6,846 nt of DNA, from NCBI GenBank assembly GCA_024645065.1, contig JAHEGP010000176.1:1-6846 (forward strand), given 5' to 3'. The notes under the pieces were generated by a model. It was not told the DNA's origin and made no database searches. It saw only the letters and a program-made list of their open reading frames with translations. This DNA is from Cellvibrionales bacterium (GTDB taxonomy: Bacteria > Pseudomonadota > Gammaproteobacteria > Pseudomonadales > JAHEGP01). Below are positions 5,012 through 6,846 of this stretch, piece after piece; the first letter of the stretch is position 1, and each line of letters opens with the position of its first letter. Position numbers and translations under genes: made by a program.

Positions 5012-6463
5012 ATGCAAAACCGCTCCAAACAAATAAAAACCGTCAAGCGATCAATGGCCAAGGTCATGTCCTACCCCGAGTGGCTGGACCTGGCCGAACA
5101 ACTCGACCGGTTGGAAGGTCACGACCGCTGGCGTGAGCAGGATGATTCGCCGCTGTACCACTTCGAGCTGATTCGCAATCATTGCGGCAACCTGCGCAAG
5201 TACCGGTCCGAGGGCAACTTGCCCAAGCTACTCAAAACGCTGGAGGAAAGCACCTACCGCCACCTGGCTGAAATTAGCGCGCCGGAGCTATACCAGCGGG
5301 CTCATGCGGGCACCAAGCATCTCATCGTGGAGTTTCTCGAGGAGGTGGAAGCCTCGATGCACTACATCTGTGACAACGATTTTCCCGGTTTGAGCACAAG
5401 CGAGAAACTGGAAGACTTCGAGCATGCGGCGAAAGTCTATGGACGAACCGCCCTGTTCATGAGCGGAGGCGGGGCTTTTGGCATCTATAACCTCGGGGTC
5501 ATCAAAGCCCTGCTTGAAGAGGACATACTGCCACGGGTCATCTCCGGCTCCAGCATGGGCTCCTTTGTCGCCGTCGTTATCGGCAGCCGCAGCCGCAAGG
5601 AACTGGTTGAACTGTTTGACAACCTCGAGGATATTCATACCACGGCGCTGCAAATGGTGAGCCCCCTGCGGATGATCAAAGACCGGGTCGTACTGGACTC
5701 GGATCAGCTGTTCGAATCCATACAGGCGAATGTCGGCACGATCACGTTCAAGGAAGCCTATGAAAAATCCGGGCTGGCTATCAATATTTCAGTGTCGCCC
5801 ACACGCTCCCGGCAAAAGCCGCGTTTGCTGAATCACCTGACGACCCCGAATGTACTGCTGGCGCAATCTTCGCTGGCATCCTGTGCGATCCCCGGCCTGT
5901 TTCCACCGGTAACCTTGAAGTGCGTTGACGAAAACGGCGCCATCGTGCCGTATATGCAGAGCGAGCTATGGGCCGATGGATCGGTATATGGTGATATCCC
6001 GCTGCTGCGGATGACCCGATTGCACAATATCAATAAAACCATTGTCAGCCAATCGAACCCCCACGTCATACCATTTATAGCGATGCAAAAGCGGGCCAAC
6101 CTGCCCGCCTATACCCGTAAAGCCATTTTTCGTTCATTAAAGGCGCAATCGGCAATAGCGCTCGACTTTGCCCGCGATAACATTGCCTTCGGACCGGCGC
6201 GATCGGTGCTCGACAAAGCCCATGCCGTCACCGCCCAGGACTACCATGGCGACATCAACATTCACCTCTCACCCAGCCCGAAGATCTACAGAAATATTCT
6301 CAGCAATCCCGACCTCGAGGCCCTGGACAATTATATCCTGATGGGTAAACGGGCCACCTGGCCGCAAATCGCCTTCATCCGGGACCTGACCCGGATTTGC
6401 CGGGCGTTTGAGCAATGTATTAACAAACTCAAAGCGACCACGGGGACAGTGAACAACTCATAA
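5012..6463 (+). CDS. DUF3336-patatin family lipase, triacylglycerol-lipase-like
   Basis: This 483-residue protein is a probable serine lipase or acyl hydrolase. Residues of about 10-145 form a DUF3336 (PF11815) domain (YPEWLDLAEQLDRLEG, then AGTKHLIVEFLEEVE and ICDNDFPG). They are followed by a patatin domain with the oxyanion-hole loop GGGAFG (152-157), the nucleophile elbow GSSMG (S181) and the second dyad residue in DGS (D322). PRLLNHLTTPNVLL, SCAIPGLFPPVTL and IVSQSNPHVIPF closely resemble the fungal Tgl3/4/5 and plant SDP1 triacylglycerol lipases, which share this domain pair. All catalytic elements are present, so it is probably active on acylglycerols or phospholipids. I see no signal peptide. 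The ATG at 5012 is chosen because a frame starting at GTG 4937 adds 25 residues unlike the family; its ribosome binding site (GGGG, six bases upstream) is weak, and ATG 5054 is possible. The gene stands alone, flanked by gaps of 311 and 256 bases. Confidence 0.92.
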   Translation: MQNRSKQIKTVKRSMAKVMSYPEWLDLAEQLDRLEGHDRWREQDDSPLYHFELIRNHCGNLRKYRSEGNLPKLLKTLEESTYRHLAEISAPELYQRAHAGTKHLIVEFLEEVEASMHYICDNDFPGLSTSEKLEDFEHAAKVYGRTALFMSGGGAFGIYNLGVIKALLEEDILPRVISGSSMGSFVAVVIGSRSRKELVELFDNLEDIHTTALQMVSPLRMIKDRVVLDSDQLFESIQANVGTITFKEAYEKSGLAINISVSPTRSRQKPRLLNHLTTPNVLLAQSSLASCAIPGLFPPVTLKCVDENGAIVPYMQSELWADGSVYGDIPLLRMTRLHNINKTIVSQSNPHVIPFIAMQKRANLPAYTRKAIFRSLKAQSAIALDFARDNIAFGPARSVLDKAHAVTAQDYHGDINIHLSPSPKIYRNILSNPDLEALDNYILMGKRATWPQIAFIRDLTRICRAFEQCINKLKATTGTVNNS

Positions 6464-6556
6464 CGTATGCCCTGTTGACCACCTGCAAAACGTGGGGCCC
6501 TCGACCGAGTTTTCGGGTGCCTGATCGTTTTGGAAAGTTTTCTCATTGAGAGATTT

Positions 6557-6600
6557 TTACCGGAAAGTGACGGTAATTTACCTTTTGCAAGAACGGTTCT
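6557..6600. promoter_or_regulatory. Cluster of inverted repeats upstream of the last gene
   Basis: TTACCG (6557-6562) and CGGTAA (6571-6576) are exact inverted half-sites with an eight-base spacer. The second half-site also forms GGTAA-T-TTACC (6572-6582) with a third copy, so three related half-sites alternate in 26 bases. AGAAC-G-GTTCT (6590-6600) follows. The cluster ends 119 bases before the start of the next gene and 94 bases after the lipase stop. It is plausibly an operator for a dimeric regulator, though no clear -35/-10 pair was found beside it. Confidence 0.4.
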
Positions 6601-6719
6601 GCGAGATGATGACAGTGAGGACAGGAGCATGGGACTCTGGGTGGGCGTGATTACGATCGTTCGTTACACCAAGCTGCAATGCTTTTGTTCGGCGACATCT
6701 TCGACAGAGGCAAATACAG

Positions 6720-6846
6720 ATGGAAGCACTGAATTTTCAGCACTGGCAGAATTTGTTCGAAGCAATGCCTGCCAGCCAGATACTGACCTTATTGGCGCTG
6801 CCAATAGTTCTCACGCTGGCTGCACTTGAGTGGTACCGTTTCCGGC
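6720..6846 (+). CDS. N-terminus of a membrane protein, possibly sterol desaturase family (3' partial)
   Basis: An ATG at 6720 with AGAGG nine bases upstream opens a frame that runs without a stop to the window edge, giving 42 residues. It starts MEALNFQHWQNLFEAM and continues with a hydrophobic helix of about 17-20 residues (ILTLLALPIVLTLAALEW), followed by the positively charged YRFR. A short amphipathic start, one helix ending in LEW, then arginines, resembles the beginning of bacterial sterol desaturase/fatty acid hydroxylase proteins. Those are integral membrane di-iron enzymes with later histidine boxes, which lie outside the window, so the family call rests on N-terminal style only. A different reading frame (6629-6829) overlaps it but lacks a family-like sequence. 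If the call is right, the neighbour on the left is also a lipid enzyme. Confidence 0.6.
   Translation, partial: MEALNFQHWQNLFEAMPASQILTLLALPIVLTLAALEWYRFR

Noticed and set aside
6487..6518. Possible terminator after the lipase (CCGA-GTTT-TCGG and AAAAC/GTTTT pairs)
   Set aside because: The stems are only four to five base pairs and no T-run follows, so an intrinsic terminator cannot be supported.
6530..6829. Plus-strand open frame of 99 codons (TTG start, internal ATG at 6629) before and over the last gene
   Set aside because: GAGG eight bases before ATG 6629 is suggestive, but the protein has no recognisable features and overlaps the better-supported frame at 6720, which has a membrane helix and its own ribosome binding site.
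1..6846. Search for insertion sequences, CRISPR arrays, tRNA or rRNA genes, toxin-antitoxin or defence genes
   Set aside because: I saw no transposase, integrase, regular direct repeats, cloverleaf-like segments or defence-related motifs. The genes are ordinary metabolic and lipid families.

Overview
The window looks like an ordinary chromosomal stretch of a moderately GC-rich (high-50s percent by eye) Gram-negative bacterium. The mix of families (a DUF3604 periplasmic protein, a tandem-DSBA HCCA-isomerase-like protein, an NMO-type flavin oxidoreductase, MsrA and a DUF3336-patatin lipase) is reminiscent of marine Gammaproteobacteria such as Halieaceae/Cellvibrionales. That placement is inference from gene content, not from a marker gene.

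Layout: (1) 1-828 (+) is the 3' part of a DsbA/2-hydroxychromene-2-carboxylate isomerase-like protein with two domain copies. (2) 825-2648 (-) is a secreted DUF3604 protein; its stop codon interlocks with that of gene 1 in a 4-base convergent overlap. (3) 2649-2901 is a non-coding gap with a ribosome binding site, a candidate promoter and a perfect 24-bp palindrome. (4) 2902-3879 (-) is a nitronate monooxygenase-type flavin oxidoreductase. (5) 3880-4190 is a divergent intergenic region with inverted repeats. (6) 4191-4700 (+) is msrA, methionine sulfoxide reductase A, with an unusual Tyr-to-Cys change at an active-site position. (7) 4701-5011 is an intergenic region with strong hairpins followed by an AT-rich promoter-like stretch. 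(8) 5012-6463 (+) is a DUF3336-patatin lipase resembling eukaryotic triacylglycerol lipases. (9) 6464-6719 is a non-coding gap with clustered inverted repeats. (10) 6720-6846 (+) is the start of a membrane protein, possibly of the sterol desaturase/fatty acid hydroxylase family, cut by the window edge.

There is no clear operon: neighbouring genes are convergent, divergent, or separated by 250-310 bases. A loose theme of lipid and redox metabolism is visible (lipase, possible fatty acid/sterol hydroxylase, flavin oxidoreductase, glutathione-transferase-kappa-like protein, oxidised-methionine repair), but the sequence does not show that the genes act together. I found no mobile element, CRISPR array, tRNA, rRNA or defence system. 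The points most worth a second look are the MsrA active-site substitution, the 24-bp palindrome, the long hairpin after msrA, and the eukaryote-like lipase.
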